Source: an uncultured Collinsella sp. (lineage in GTDB: Bacteria > Actinomycetota > Coriobacteriia > Coriobacteriales > Coriobacteriaceae). Taken from it: DNA of 24,344 nt. Of the stretch, positions 1-7,376 are shown in pieces. Position numbers and translations under genes: made by a program. Each line of letters opens with the position of its first letter. Position 1 is the first letter of the stretch. The notes beneath the pieces are model-generated. The model was not told where the DNA came from and did not search any database. It was given only the letters and a program-made list of their open reading frames with translations. The stretch spans positions 1-24,344 of the forward strand of contig CABQJV010000030.1 of assembly GCA_902464565.1 (NCBI GenBank), read 5' to 3'.

Positions 1-587
1 TCCGTCCTGCGGAATGTTCTGAGAGATAGGCCCTTTTCCGTTTCCGGACGGCCCTGCTCGATCGCCCTTGTGGCGTTGGGGCTGATGGGATGGGGCGTCA
101 GGGCTTCTTTGTTGATGAGGGGTTAGTATGCCCGGGCTTGGTTGGGGAATGCCTTGTTTAGGGATGCTTGGAGCTTTTCGAACGATGCTCGCAAGTTGAG
201 GCTCTGGTCGGTTGAGCGTTTGGCTTTTGTGGTGGGGGAGTCGAGGAGGCCGTTTCTCTGTGTCGGGGGGAAGGAGAAAAGGTTTGCATGTGTTAGGGAT
301 GGCTGCTGTGCTGCGTTATTGGAAGAATGCATGCTTATGCGGCCTCCTCGATGTCCACCAAAAGATTGCGCTCGGGGTGTGCTGCTAGGTCCCGTGCGCT
401 GGCAGTATTATGCCGCGAGTGCAGATAAGAAAGCGCTAAAGAAAGGCTTAATCGGGTTTGATGTAACCATGAAACCGCAGGTCAAAGCCATTGCATAACA
501 CTCTTGAAAGGTTGGGGGCTTAAGGGCTTTCTAAGGTTTGTGGCGCGGATGTGGCTCGCCTGTGTGGGGCGTGTGGACGGCTCGTTC
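1..587. other. Region without a convincing gene
   Basis: I see no gene here that I can support. Open frames of 60-120 codons exist on both strands, but none has a good ribosome binding site joined to a credible protein, and the composition is uneven (G-rich on the plus strand between about 200 and 300). On the minus strand a short stretch reading RDLAAHPERNLLVDIEEAA and then a stop (about 395 down to 338) has protein-like composition. Its frame is closed upstream by a stop near 480, so it could be the tail of a decayed gene. The stretch lies downstream of the minus-strand MutT-Vsr gene. I saw no clear terminator for that gene. Confidence 0.4.
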
Positions 588-1565
588 CTAGCGCTGCGGC
601 TCTGCGGCCCGCACCTGCTCGATGACCTTTTCCATCGTGGCGTCGATGCGGTCTTTTTTGAGCTCGCATTCCCAGATGGTTATGGGCGTCCAGCCCATTT
701 GAGTGAGTGCTGCCACGGCAGCGCGGTCGCGCTCGACGTTGCGACGGAACTTTGCCTCCCAAAACTCAACGTTGCGCTTGGGCTGGCTCGGGTTGCACTT
801 GGGGCAGCGGTGCCAAAAGCAGCCGTTGACGAAGATGGCGATCTTGCGCCCGGGAAAGGCGATGTCGGGCTTGCCGGGAACCTTCCATTCCAAGCGATAA
901 CCCGTAAGGCCTGCTGCGCGCAGGCGCTGACGTACGAGTAGCTCGGGCTTGGTGTTGGCGCGCTTGTTGCCCTTCATGGACTTTTTTATAGCAGCGCGGC
1001 GGCGCACCAGTTCGCGCTCGTCGGCGGAAAGGTCCGAGGTATCGATGCCGTCGAGCAAGCCGGGCTTGGGACGCTTTTTTCTGCGGCGCTTAGGTTTACG
1101 TTTGGGCTTGGTAGCAGATTCGTCTGCCGCGGTGGCCTCGGCGCCGTTGGCCTCGAGCCGGTCTTCCTTCAACTCAATCAGAGCATCAATGAGCCCCTTG
1201 TCGGCGGGCATCCACTCAACCGTGGCAAGCGAGGTGCGCGGAATCCAGCGGATATCGAGCTGGCGGTCGTGCTTCTGGGGCTCATCGGATTCTTTAGCCA
1301 GCGAGCAGTAGTAACACTCCATTGAGAGATGAAAATCGGGGTAGTCATACTCAACGGTATAGAAATCGCGCAGGTTGGTGACTTTGACCTGCAGCTCTTC
1401 CATGAGCTCGCGGCGCACGGCGTCCTCGGGCGACTCGCCGCGCATGAGCTTGCCGCCGGGGAACTCCCAAAGTCCCTGCATGTCGCCGTAGCCGCGCTGC
1501 ACGGCCAGTAGCTCGTCGGATCCTTCCTTGCGAATGATCCCAGCGGCAACATGAACAGTCTTCAA
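588..1565 (-). CDS. MutT (Nudix) hydrolase - Vsr endonuclease fusion protein
   Basis: This 325-aa protein joins two DNA-maintenance domains. Residues 1-135 are a MutT-type Nudix hydrolase. The Nudix box follows the Gx5Ex7REUxEE pattern exactly, with G38, E44, R52, E53, E56 and E57, and the LWEFPGGK lead-in is typical of 8-oxo-dGTP hydrolases. Residues about 153-168 form a very basic linker rich in Lys and Arg. Residues 190-305 are a Vsr (very short patch repair) endonuclease: NTKPELLVRQRLRAAGL, PGKPDIAFPGRK with the presumed catalytic Asp at 234, FVNGCFWHRC with zinc-site residues, FWEAKFRRNVERD and WECEL. MutT cleans oxidised nucleotides; Vsr nicks at T:G mismatches arising from 5-methylcytosine. 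The TTG start is chosen because GAGAGAGGA lies 6 nt upstream; the frame stays open to 2132 but there it only shadows the ABC gene. No Dcm-type methylase is in the window. Confidence 0.85.
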   Translation of the reverse strand: MKTVHVAAGIIRKEGSDELLAVQRGYGDMQGLWEFPGGKLMRGESPEDAVRRELMEELQVKVTNLRDFYTVEYDYPDFHLSMECYYCSLAKESDEPQKHDRQLDIRWIPRTSLATVEWMPADKGLIDALIELKEDRLEANGAEATAADESATKPKRKPKRRRKKRPKPGLLDGIDTSDLSADERELVRRRAAIKKSMKGNKRANTKPELLVRQRLRAAGLTGYRLEWKVPGKPDIAFPGRKIAIFVNGCFWHRCPKCNPSQPKRNVEFWEAKFRRNVERDRAAVAALTQMGWTPITIWECELKKDRIDATMEKVIEQVRAAEPQR

Positions 1566-1612
1566 CAGGAGTCCTCTCTCAATATCAGCACGTGACAGGG
1601 TGGCTACTCGTA

Positions 1613-1630
1613 CCTTACACAACGGTAAGG
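1613..1630. promoter_or_regulatory. 18-bp dyad CCTTAC-N6-GTAAGG, MerR-type operator candidate
   Basis: A perfect 6-bp inverted repeat with a 6-nt centre sits in the divergent region between the MutT-Vsr gene and the ABC transporter. Its size and CCTTAC/GTAAGG arms resemble dyads bound by MerR-family activators. Read towards the MutT-Vsr gene, TTGCCT overlaps one arm and could be a -35 box, although no good -10 follows. No merR gene is in the window. The assignment rests on shape only. Confidence 0.3.
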
Positions 1631-1665
1631 CAAGCGTAAGCCATATCGATGGTAGCCGACTCGTC

Positions 1666-1703
1666 TTCTTGCGACTATAGATGCCGTAGACTAATCGCAA
1701 GAA
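1666..1703. promoter_or_regulatory. Perfect 9-bp inverted repeat upstream of the ABC transporter
   Basis: TTCTTGCGA (1666-1674) and TCGCAAGAA (1695-1703) are perfect inverted copies 20 nt apart. They end 10 nt before the start codon of the ATPase gene, and the right arm abuts its ribosome binding site (GAAAGGA). This could be an operator or an RNA hairpin that hides the ribosome binding site. TTGCGA in the left arm could also serve as a -35 box, but no good -10 follows at 17 nt. Confidence 0.4.
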
Positions 1704-1713
1704 AGGACTCGGT

Positions 1714-2499
1714 ATGCAAACCACGCACATGGCGACCCCGGTACTGGAGGTCGCGCATCTCGAAAAGGTATATGGAGCGCTGGGCAACGTGACTCGCGCG
1801 CTCAACGACGTCAGCTTTACCGTCAACCGCGGTGAGTTCGTGGGCATCATGGGCGCTTCGGGCTCGGGCAAGTCGACGTTGCTCAACTGCGTGTCGACCA
1901 TCGATAGCGCCACGAGCGGCACCATCCGCATCAACGGGCAGGACGTGACGCGCATGAAGCAGGCTAAGCTTTCGCAGTTCCGCCGCGAGGAGCTCGGCTT
2001 TATCTTCCAGGACTCCAACCTGCTCGATACGCTCACGGCACGCGAGAACATCGCCCTGCCGCTCACCATCGCCCGCACAAACTCGGCAGAGATCTCGACC
2101 CGCGTGCAGGATGTGGCCGCGCGCCTGTCCATCAGTCAGGTGCTCGACAAGTATCCCTACCAGATGTCCGGCGGTCAGCAGCAGCGCGTTGCCGCGGCTC
2201 GCGCGCTCGTCACCGACCCCACCATGATCATGGCCGACGAGCCCACCGGCGCCCTCGATTCCAAGAGCGCTCGCCTGCTGCTCGAGAGCCTGGAGGCCCT
2301 CAATCGCCGCCTACGCGCCACGGTGCTCATGGTCACGCACGACAGCTTTGCCGCCAGCTACACGAGCCGTGTGCTGTTTATTCGCGACGGCAAGATTTTC
2401 ACCGAGCTGCGCCGCGGCGACACCGACCGCCGAGAGTTCTTCGACCGCATTATGGAGGTCGTTGCCATGATGGGCGGTGAGGGCTCCGATGCTCTGTAA
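1714..2499 (+). CDS. ABC transporter ATP-binding protein, BceA/MacB-like
   Basis: This 261-aa cytoplasmic ATPase powers the permease encoded next to it. All nucleotide-binding elements are present: Walker A GASGSGKST (47-55), Q-loop Gln99, signature MSGGQQQR (151-158), Walker B MIMADEP (171-177) with TGALD following, and the switch His209 in MVTHD. The order and wording are those of the MacB/LolD/BceA subgroup, which energises FtsX-like permeases that expel or sense peptides and antibiotics, or act on lipoproteins. The ATG at 1714 has GAAAGGA 6 nt upstream. The gene overlaps the permease start by 11 nt, so the two are translationally coupled. The substrate cannot be read from the sequence. 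Confidence 0.93.
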   Translation: MQTTHMATPVLEVAHLEKVYGALGNVTRALNDVSFTVNRGEFVGIMGASGSGKSTLLNCVSTIDSATSGTIRINGQDVTRMKQAKLSQFRREELGFIFQDSNLLDTLTARENIALPLTIARTNSAEISTRVQDVAARLSISQVLDKYPYQMSGGQQQRVAAARALVTDPTMIMADEPTGALDSKSARLLLESLEALNRRLRATVLMVTHDSFAASYTSRVLFIRDGKIFTELRRGDTDRREFFDRIMEVVAMMGGEGSDAL

Positions 2500-4690
2500 A
2501 CTCGCTTGGGGTAACGTCCGCCGCGCCGGCCGCGACTACCTCGTCTACCTTTTGACGCTCACCCTGGGCGTCACGGTCTTCTATGCCTTTAACACCATCT
2601 CGATGCAGGTCGACATCGCCGGAATCGATGAAAAGGGCTTGGCGCAGGTTATGGGCAGCATGCTCGGCAACCTGACGTACTTTTTGGCCGGTGTCATGGC
2701 CTTTTTAATGGTGTATGCCAATAACTTCATCATGAAACGCCGCAAGAAGGAGTTTGGCCTGTACCAAGTGCTCGGCATGGGGCGCGGGCGCGTCGCCACG
2801 ATCATGGCGCTCGAGACGGTGATTGTCTCGGTCGGCGCCTTTGTCGCCGGCATTGTGCTGGGTGTGGGACTCTCCCAGCTCATGACGTTCTTTACGGCCT
2901 CGCTCTTTAAGACACAGATCGCCAATTTCCACTTCTTTTTCTCGGTGCATGCGTTCAATCTGACCCTTGCCTGCATGCTCGTAATGTTTGTGCTCACGCT
3001 ACTGCTGAACCTTCGCGCCGTGCGTCGTACCAAACTCATCGAGCTTATGGGTGCCGAGCGTCGCAACGAGAGCATCAAGACGCGCAACCCCTGGATTGCG
3101 ATTGCCATCTTTGCCGTGGGCGTGGTGCTTGTGGGCGTGGCCTATTACCGTCTGCTACGTGATGGGTTCCCGCTAACCGCGACGGACAGCAAGCTGCAAG
3201 AGGCCATGAACCAGTTTGGCATTACGACCGCTATGGTTACCGTGGGCACCTTTGCCCTGTTCTGGGGACTCTCGGGCATGCTCATCAAGCTGCTGCAGAG
3301 CCTGCGCGGCGTGTATTGGCGCGGCCTCAACATGTTTACCGTGCGCCAGCTTGCGGCCAAGGTCAACACGGTGTGCTTTTCGATGGGCGTCATCGCGATG
3401 CTCCTGTTTTTGGCCATCACCTCGGTGACGTGCGGTATGTCGATTGCCAATGTGATGAACGAAAACCTGGAGCGCTATAACCCTGTTGACGTGTCACAGA
3501 CGTATGTCTATTACACGCCCGATACGCTCGACTACTACAAAGAGTACATCAATCCGTCTGAAGCCGATCGCATGGTGCTGGCCGATAGTACGGTCGATTT
3601 GTACTCCGCATGGCACGGCGAGGGCAAGTCGGCGGACAGCAACGAAGAGACCAGCAAGAAGGTCAATATCGCCGATGTTGCCGGTGAGCATGTGCAGATC
3701 GATTCGTATCTGAGTTACCCGCTTGGCGGTTCGGATCCTTCGGTGACCCCAAGTGAGATGTGCAAGATCATGGGCGAAAAGCTTCCCAAGGCGTTCGGGG
3801 GTAGCAATGCCGATGCGATGGGTCTGTTTGTGACGCCGGCGAGCCAGTACAACAAACTGCGTCAGATGATGGGCGAGGAGCCGGTGCACTTCGGTCACGA
3901 CCAGTATCTGCTCACGTGTGATATGGGCGGCGAGCTGGTCGACATGTACACCAAGTATATGGCTGGCGGCCATGCCCTTACCTTGGGCGGGCATACGCTC
4001 AAGCCCGCAACCGATAAGTCGGACGAAGATACGGCGGCCATCGCCAACTCGTCGATGGGCAGTAATCCGGGTACCGTCGTCGTTGCCGACGAGCTGTTGT
4101 CCCAACTTAATCTGCAGCCGTATTCCAGTAGCCTGCTCGTTAACTACAAACAGGGGATGGATACAACCGAGGCAGACGAGAGCATTAAATACACTGTGCT
4201 CGACAATCTGCTCGTTGACGGCAAGGAGTCGGGGTCGTGGGGAACCTTCATCACACGCTCCGAGATGTACACGCAAGCAGCGCAAATGAACGGTCTTATT
4301 AGCTACCTAGCCATCTACATCGGCTTTGTATTGGTCGTTGCATGCGCGGCGATTCTGTCGATCCAGCAACTCTCCAACGTGGCCGACGGCAGCCGCAGCT
4401 ATCGTGTGCTGGCACAGATCGGCTGTGAGGACCGCCAGATTCGTCATTCGGTGATGGCGCAGCAAGCGGTATTCTTCCTGTTCTCGCTGGCAGTGGGCCT
4501 GGCGCACTCCTTTGTGGCACTTAAGGTGATCATCGAGCTGGTGAGCATATTCGGAAATATGAGCATCGGTGGCACCGTGGGCCTCACCTGTGCAATCTTC
4601 CTGGCAGCCTATGGCGGATACTTCCTGGTGACCTACCTCATGAGCACCGGAATGGTGCGAGCTGCCATAGCCACCCGTTACAGCGAGTAA
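2489..4690 (+). CDS. ABC transporter permease, BceB/FtsX-like, ten membrane segments
   Basis: This 733-aa permease partners the ATPase before it. I count ten likely membrane helices at about 18-36, 60-80, 108-130, 155-175, 201-220, 245-266, 297-317, 602-625, 656-678 and 693-717. A large extracytoplasmic domain (about 320-595) lies between helices 7 and 8. That is the BceB topology, in which the big loop recognises peptide antibiotics such as bacitracin. The motif KKEFGLYQVLGMGRGR (86-101) is a conserved coupling region of FtsX-like permeases. A GTG at 2477 is in frame, but the ATG at 2489 is preferred because GGTGAGGG lies just upstream. BceAB-type transporters usually sit beside a two-component system; none is found here, so a resistance role is uncertain. 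Confidence 0.9.
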   Translation: MLCKLAWGNVRRAGRDYLVYLLTLTLGVTVFYAFNTISMQVDIAGIDEKGLAQVMGSMLGNLTYFLAGVMAFLMVYANNFIMKRRKKEFGLYQVLGMGRGRVATIMALETVIVSVGAFVAGIVLGVGLSQLMTFFTASLFKTQIANFHFFFSVHAFNLTLACMLVMFVLTLLLNLRAVRRTKLIELMGAERRNESIKTRNPWIAIAIFAVGVVLVGVAYYRLLRDGFPLTATDSKLQEAMNQFGITTAMVTVGTFALFWGLSGMLIKLLQSLRGVYWRGLNMFTVRQLAAKVNTVCFSMGVIAMLLFLAITSVTCGMSIANVMNENLERYNPVDVSQTYVYYTPDTLDYYKEYINPSEADRMVLADSTVDLYSAWHGEGKSADSNEETSKKVNIADVAGEHVQIDSYLSYPLGGSDPSVTPSEMCKIMGEKLPKAFGGSNADAMGLFVTPASQYNKLRQMMGEEPVHFGHDQYLLTCDMGGELVDMYTKYMAGGHALTLGGHTLKPATDKSDEDTAAIANSSMGSNPGTVVVADELLSQLNLQPYSSSLLVNYKQGMDTTEADESIKYTVLDNLLVDGKESGSWGTFITRSEMYTQAAQMNGLISYLAIYIGFVLVVACAAILSIQQLSNVADGSRSYRVLAQIGCEDRQIRHSVMAQQAVFFLFSLAVGLAHSFVALKVIIELVSIFGNMSIGGTVGLTCAIFLAAYGGYFLVTYLMSTGMVRAAIATRYSE

Positions 4691-4734
4691 CTCGTTCAGC
4701 TCGGAATTATCGCAGGTTGAGCATAAGTCAGCGA

Positions 4735-4832
4735 AAACGCCCCTAAGCGAGCAAGGTGACGTGAAAGAGGAGGGAAGCGTACTTCGGTACGCGACCGACG
4801 ATTGAACGTCAGGTTGCCGCTTAGGGGCGTTT
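4735..4832. repeat. Large nested inverted repeat between convergent genes
   Basis: The outer arms AAACGCCCCTAAGCG (4735-4749) and CGCTTAGGGGCGTTT (4818-4832) are a perfect 15-bp match. Inside them GCAA-GG-TGACGT (4751-4762) faces ACGTCA-GG-TTGC (4806-4817). At the centre GCGTAC-TTCG-GTACGC (4777-4792) makes a stable UUCG-capped hairpin. The element lies between the convergent permease and LuxR genes. It may stop or stabilise both transcripts, or it may belong to a dispersed palindromic repeat family. It has no T-tract. Confidence 0.7.
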
Positions 4833-4845
4833 GCAGCGTCGAGCC

Positions 4846-4872
4846 GTTACGCGGTTTGGTAAACCGCGTAAC
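4846..4872 (-). terminator. Perfect 12-bp hairpin just after the LuxR1 stop codon
   Basis: GTTACGCGGTTT and AAACCGCGTAAC are perfect inverted copies around a 3-nt loop. The hairpin starts 2 nt after the LuxR1 stop codon. There is no T-tract on either strand, so a classical intrinsic terminator is doubtful. Protection of the mRNA 3' end is an alternative. Confidence 0.45.
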
Positions 4873-4873
4873 T

Positions 4874-5839
4874 TCATCCTTTCCAAAAGTGGAGGATGAG
4901 CGTGGTACGGTTTTGCTGCTCGGTTTTGACCAGGATGTTGTGGATGTGGGTCTTGACGGTGCCCACAGCAAGGAATAGCTCGTCAGCAATCTCTTGGTTC
5001 GACTTGCCCAACACAACCAGACGCAAAACCTCGGCCTCGCGGTTGGAGAGCCTATAGGCATTGCGATAGAAGGGCATCTGCTCTTCTATGTGCCGATCAA
5101 GATCGCTGACGTTCTTTTCCTCGGGCGCCTCCTGCATGCGGATTGAAAGCACGTGGTAGGCGTAGATGATCAGCAGAATCGCAAAGTAGCACGCAAAGAC
5201 GTTCTCGCTGAAGTTGCGCTCGGATAGATACAGCTGCAGCCAAGAGGGTGCCAGACTCATGGGGATGACAAGGATGTTGTAGAAATCCTCGGCAACGATG
5301 CAACCGACCAGAATAGCGCCGATAATCAGGTGCTTTCGCTGGTTGTTAACGCGTGCCTTCAGCTCAACCTCTGTACTCTTATGAGCCGTCCAGAAGATAT
5401 ACAGTCCCACAAAGACAAGGAATACCTGACGCATCGTGTAGTAGATCCACTGACGCATGGGGCCGGAGGGGACTGCGACGATAGTCAGCGACTCGCACAG
5501 CAAAAACGTTAGGACAGGGATGGCGAACAACTTCTTAGAATGCTTATCGAGCAAGTCCATGGCAATCAGCCAAATACAAGCCTGTGAAGCAGTCGCCACA
5601 AGGGTCCGCAATACAGGCATGGTAATTGAGTAATAGTCGCTGGCCGGAAAGCTCTCGTTTTGCAACGTGTATTCAAAAAGGAAGATCTCGGTCATCTCGA
5701 TGGCGTAGCAAATAAAAACGCCACTGCCATAGATAAAGAAGCGTCGACGGGACGAGGCATAGGCGGCAAGCGAAAGCACTGCCGTCACAATACAGATTAC
5801 GAGTATCGCTTGGGTATAGAAGAACATGAGCGTGTCCAT
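4874..5839 (-). CDS. Membrane-anchored LuxR-type transcriptional regulator (LuxR1)
   Basis: This 321-aa protein has an N-terminal half of about seven hydrophobic segments (roughly 8-28, 34-56, 74-97, 103-123, 135-151, 168-191, 214-233) and a C-terminal LuxR/FixJ helix-turn-helix (about 262-316; LSNREAEVLRLVVLGKSNQEIA). It is probably an inner-membrane one-component sensor that binds DNA from the membrane. In Eggerthella lenta, regulators of this architecture control neighbouring catabolic genes in response to their substrate. This gene diverges from ptcA-aguD-aguA, so agmatine or putrescine is the obvious candidate ligand (inference). Shared with the two other membrane LuxR proteins of the window are an acidic pair in a helix (ED at 184-185) and an ERN-x-SEN motif (207-213). 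The ligand is not known from sequence. Confidence 0.88.
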   Translation of the reverse strand: MDTLMFFYTQAILVICIVTAVLSLAAYASSRRRFFIYGSGVFICYAIEMTEIFLFEYTLQNESFPASDYYSITMPVLRTLVATASQACIWLIAMDLLDKHSKKLFAIPVLTFLLCESLTIVAVPSGPMRQWIYYTMRQVFLVFVGLYIFWTAHKSTEVELKARVNNQRKHLIIGAILVGCIVAEDFYNILVIPMSLAPSWLQLYLSERNFSENVFACYFAILLIIYAYHVLSIRMQEAPEEKNVSDLDRHIEEQMPFYRNAYRLSNREAEVLRLVVLGKSNQEIADELFLAVGTVKTHIHNILVKTEQQNRTTLILHFWKG

Positions 5840-6169
5840 CTGTCACCGTCCTGTCTCATTTGATCTCTTATGGAGTCCGCTATATCTCCCGGGGTATATA
5901 TGTCTCAGCCGGTCGTTCCATTGCGGATTAGACGCCAAGATACAGCATAGCCGTATACCGTTCGCGGTTCCAGACGGTAAACCCCCTGTAAACTCTTGAC
6001 CTGCGGGTTTATATTGGATTAGAGAGGGTGTAACTCCATGAACGGTCTTTAATCCCGAATAAACTAGGTAAAAATTGCATACGGGTGAATGATGGTCTTG
6101 TCAACACGAGGCGTGATGTTCGAGCGCCTCATAGTAATAGTCGGCAAGACCGGCGGAAAGGAAATCGAC
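5840..6169. promoter_or_regulatory. Divergent control region between LuxR1 and ptcA
   Basis: These 330 nt carry the promoters of both divergent transcripts. TTGACC at 5996-6001 is a reasonable -35 box towards ptcA, with only a weak candidate -10 (TTAGAG, 6019-6024). The near-palindromic CTCCCGGGG flanked by ATAT on both sides (about 5880-5903) lies upstream of LuxR1. GAGGCG (6109-6114) and CGCCTC (6126-6131) form a small inverted repeat in the ptcA leader. An in-frame ATG at 6089 is rejected as the ptcA start for lack of a ribosome binding site and because family similarity begins at 6170. Confidence 0.45.
5978..6011. promoter_or_regulatory. Operator candidate TAAACCC-N20-GGGTTTA before ptcA
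   Basis: Perfect 7-bp inverted arms (5978-5984 and 6005-6011) flank the TTGACC -35 candidate. The placement fits a regulator dimer bound over the promoter, for example the divergently encoded LuxR1. Binding is inferred from position only. Confidence 0.35.
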
Positions 6170-7243
6170 ATGGCGCTGCCTAAGGATTTCATCGACACCA
6201 ACGACTTCACCAAAGAGCAGATCCTGGCTATCGAGGATCTTGGCCTGGCAATGAAGAAGGCCATCAAGGTTGACGGTTATTATCCGCACCTGCTCCGCAA
6301 CAAGAGCCTTGGCATGATCTTCCAGCAGGTCTCCACCCGCACTCGTCTTTCCTTCGAGACCGCTATGACCGACCTCGGCGGCCATGCTCAGTTCTATGGC
6401 CCTGGCACCATCCAGCTCGGCGGTCACGAGTCCCTGGGCGACACCGCTCGCGTTATGGGCTCGCTGCTCGACATCATGATGGCTCGCGTTGACCGTCACA
6501 AGGACGTCGTCGGCCTCGCCGAGGGCTCTGCTGTGCCCGTCATCAACGGCATGTCCGAGTTCAACCATCCCACGCAGGAGATGGGCGACCTCATGACCAT
6601 GCTCGAGAACCTCCCCGAGGGCAAGAAGATCGAGGACTGCACCCTGGCCTTCATCGGCGACGCCACCCAGGTCTGCGTCTCCCTCATGTTCATCGCCTCC
6701 AAGGTCGGCATGAAGTTTGTCCAGTTTGGACCTAAGGGCCACCAGATCCCCGACGGCGGCCTGCACGTTGGCACCGTCGAGGAGCGCGCCGAGTTCGGTA
6801 AGCAGATGATGGCCATCGCCGAGGAGAACTGCAAGGTCTCCGGCGGCTCGGTTGTCATCTCCGACGACATCGAGTGCATCAAGGGCGCCGACTTCATCTA
6901 CACCGACGTGTGGTATGGCCTGTATGACGAGGAGGTCTCGGGCGAGAACTACATGGACGTGTTCTATCCCAAGTATCAGGTCACCATGGACATGATGAAC
7001 TTCGCCGGCCCCAACTCCAAGTTCATGCACTGCCTGCCGGCCACCCGCAACGAGGAAGTCGTCGACGAGGTCATGGACGATCCCGAGCGCTCCCTGTGCT
7101 GGGTCGAGGCCGAGAACCGCAAGCACTCCATCCGTGCTCTCCTTGCCGCCCTGGGCAAGCGCACTCCGCTCAACGACGAGGGTGTCGAGTACTCCGCCAA
7201 GGCTGAGCTCCACGCCGCTCTCGAGGCTCTCGAGCAGCTCTAA
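6170..7243 (+). CDS. ptcA: Putrescine carbamoyltransferase
   Basis: This 357-aa cytosolic enzyme catalyses the phosphorolysis of N-carbamoylputrescine to putrescine and carbamoyl phosphate, the second step of the agmatine deiminase pathway. It has the transcarbamylase carbamoyl-phosphate motifs STRTR (55-59) and NHPTQ (132-136), and HCLP (287-290). Two features favour putrescine over ornithine as substrate: IQLGGHE (81-87) after YGPGT, and TDVWYGLY (245-252) where ornithine enzymes carry the SMG loop. The start at 6170 has AAAGGA 7 nt upstream and matches the family N-terminus. It is the first gene of ptcA-aguD-aguA. Codons end almost always in C or G, suggesting high expression. Carbamate kinase, the usual partner, is absent from the window. 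Ornithine carbamoyltransferase is the alternative, but less likely. Confidence 0.92.
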   Translation: MALPKDFIDTNDFTKEQILAIEDLGLAMKKAIKVDGYYPHLLRNKSLGMIFQQVSTRTRLSFETAMTDLGGHAQFYGPGTIQLGGHESLGDTARVMGSLLDIMMARVDRHKDVVGLAEGSAVPVINGMSEFNHPTQEMGDLMTMLENLPEGKKIEDCTLAFIGDATQVCVSLMFIASKVGMKFVQFGPKGHQIPDGGLHVGTVEERAEFGKQMMAIAEENCKVSGGSVVISDDIECIKGADFIYTDVWYGLYDEEVSGENYMDVFYPKYQVTMDMMNFAGPNSKFMHCLPATRNEEVVDEVMDDPERSLCWVEAENRKHSIRALLAALGKRTPLNDEGVEYSAKAELHAALEALEQL

Positions 7244-7269
7244 GCCTCAAGGCTTCTAAAAGCACGTTT

Positions 7270-7345
7270 GCGGGCGGTGGATGCTCGTCTCCTGCCGCCC
7301 GCTCACCGAGGCCCAAGCAATTGCCTTAATGCCTTAGGGCCTCGG
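7270..7345 (+). other. Two intercistronic hairpins between ptcA and aguD
   Basis: GCGGGCGG (7270-7277) pairs with CCGCCCGC (7295-7302), and CCGAGGCCC (7306-7314) pairs with GGGCCTCGG (7337-7345). Both stems are perfect and neither is followed by a T-tract. They may set processing sites or differential mRNA stability within the operon rather than end transcription. Confidence 0.5.
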
Positions 7346-7376
7346 ATCTGTCCAAGACTGAGCGAAGGAGCTCATC

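Noticed and set aside
142..498. 118-codon plus-strand frame near the start of the window
   Set aside because: No ribosome binding site or recognisable motif, and its composition changes mid-way. I could not support it as a gene.
1566..2132. An open minus-strand frame extending the MutT-Vsr protein N-terminally by 189 codons
   Set aside because: It overlaps the ABC ATPase, its sequence is low-complexity antisense-like, and a TTG with a good ribosome binding site starts the Nudix domain at 1565.
6101..7213. Long minus-strand open frame opposite ptcA
   Set aside because: It is an antisense shadow of a strongly C-ending gene; the protein is repetitive in Val, Leu, Asp and His with no recognisable fold.
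6170..7243. Ornithine carbamoyltransferase as an alternative call for ptcA
   Set aside because: The ornithine-type SMG loop is absent, the IQLGGHE and TDVWYGLY wording is that of putrescine enzymes, and the neighbours are agmatine genes.
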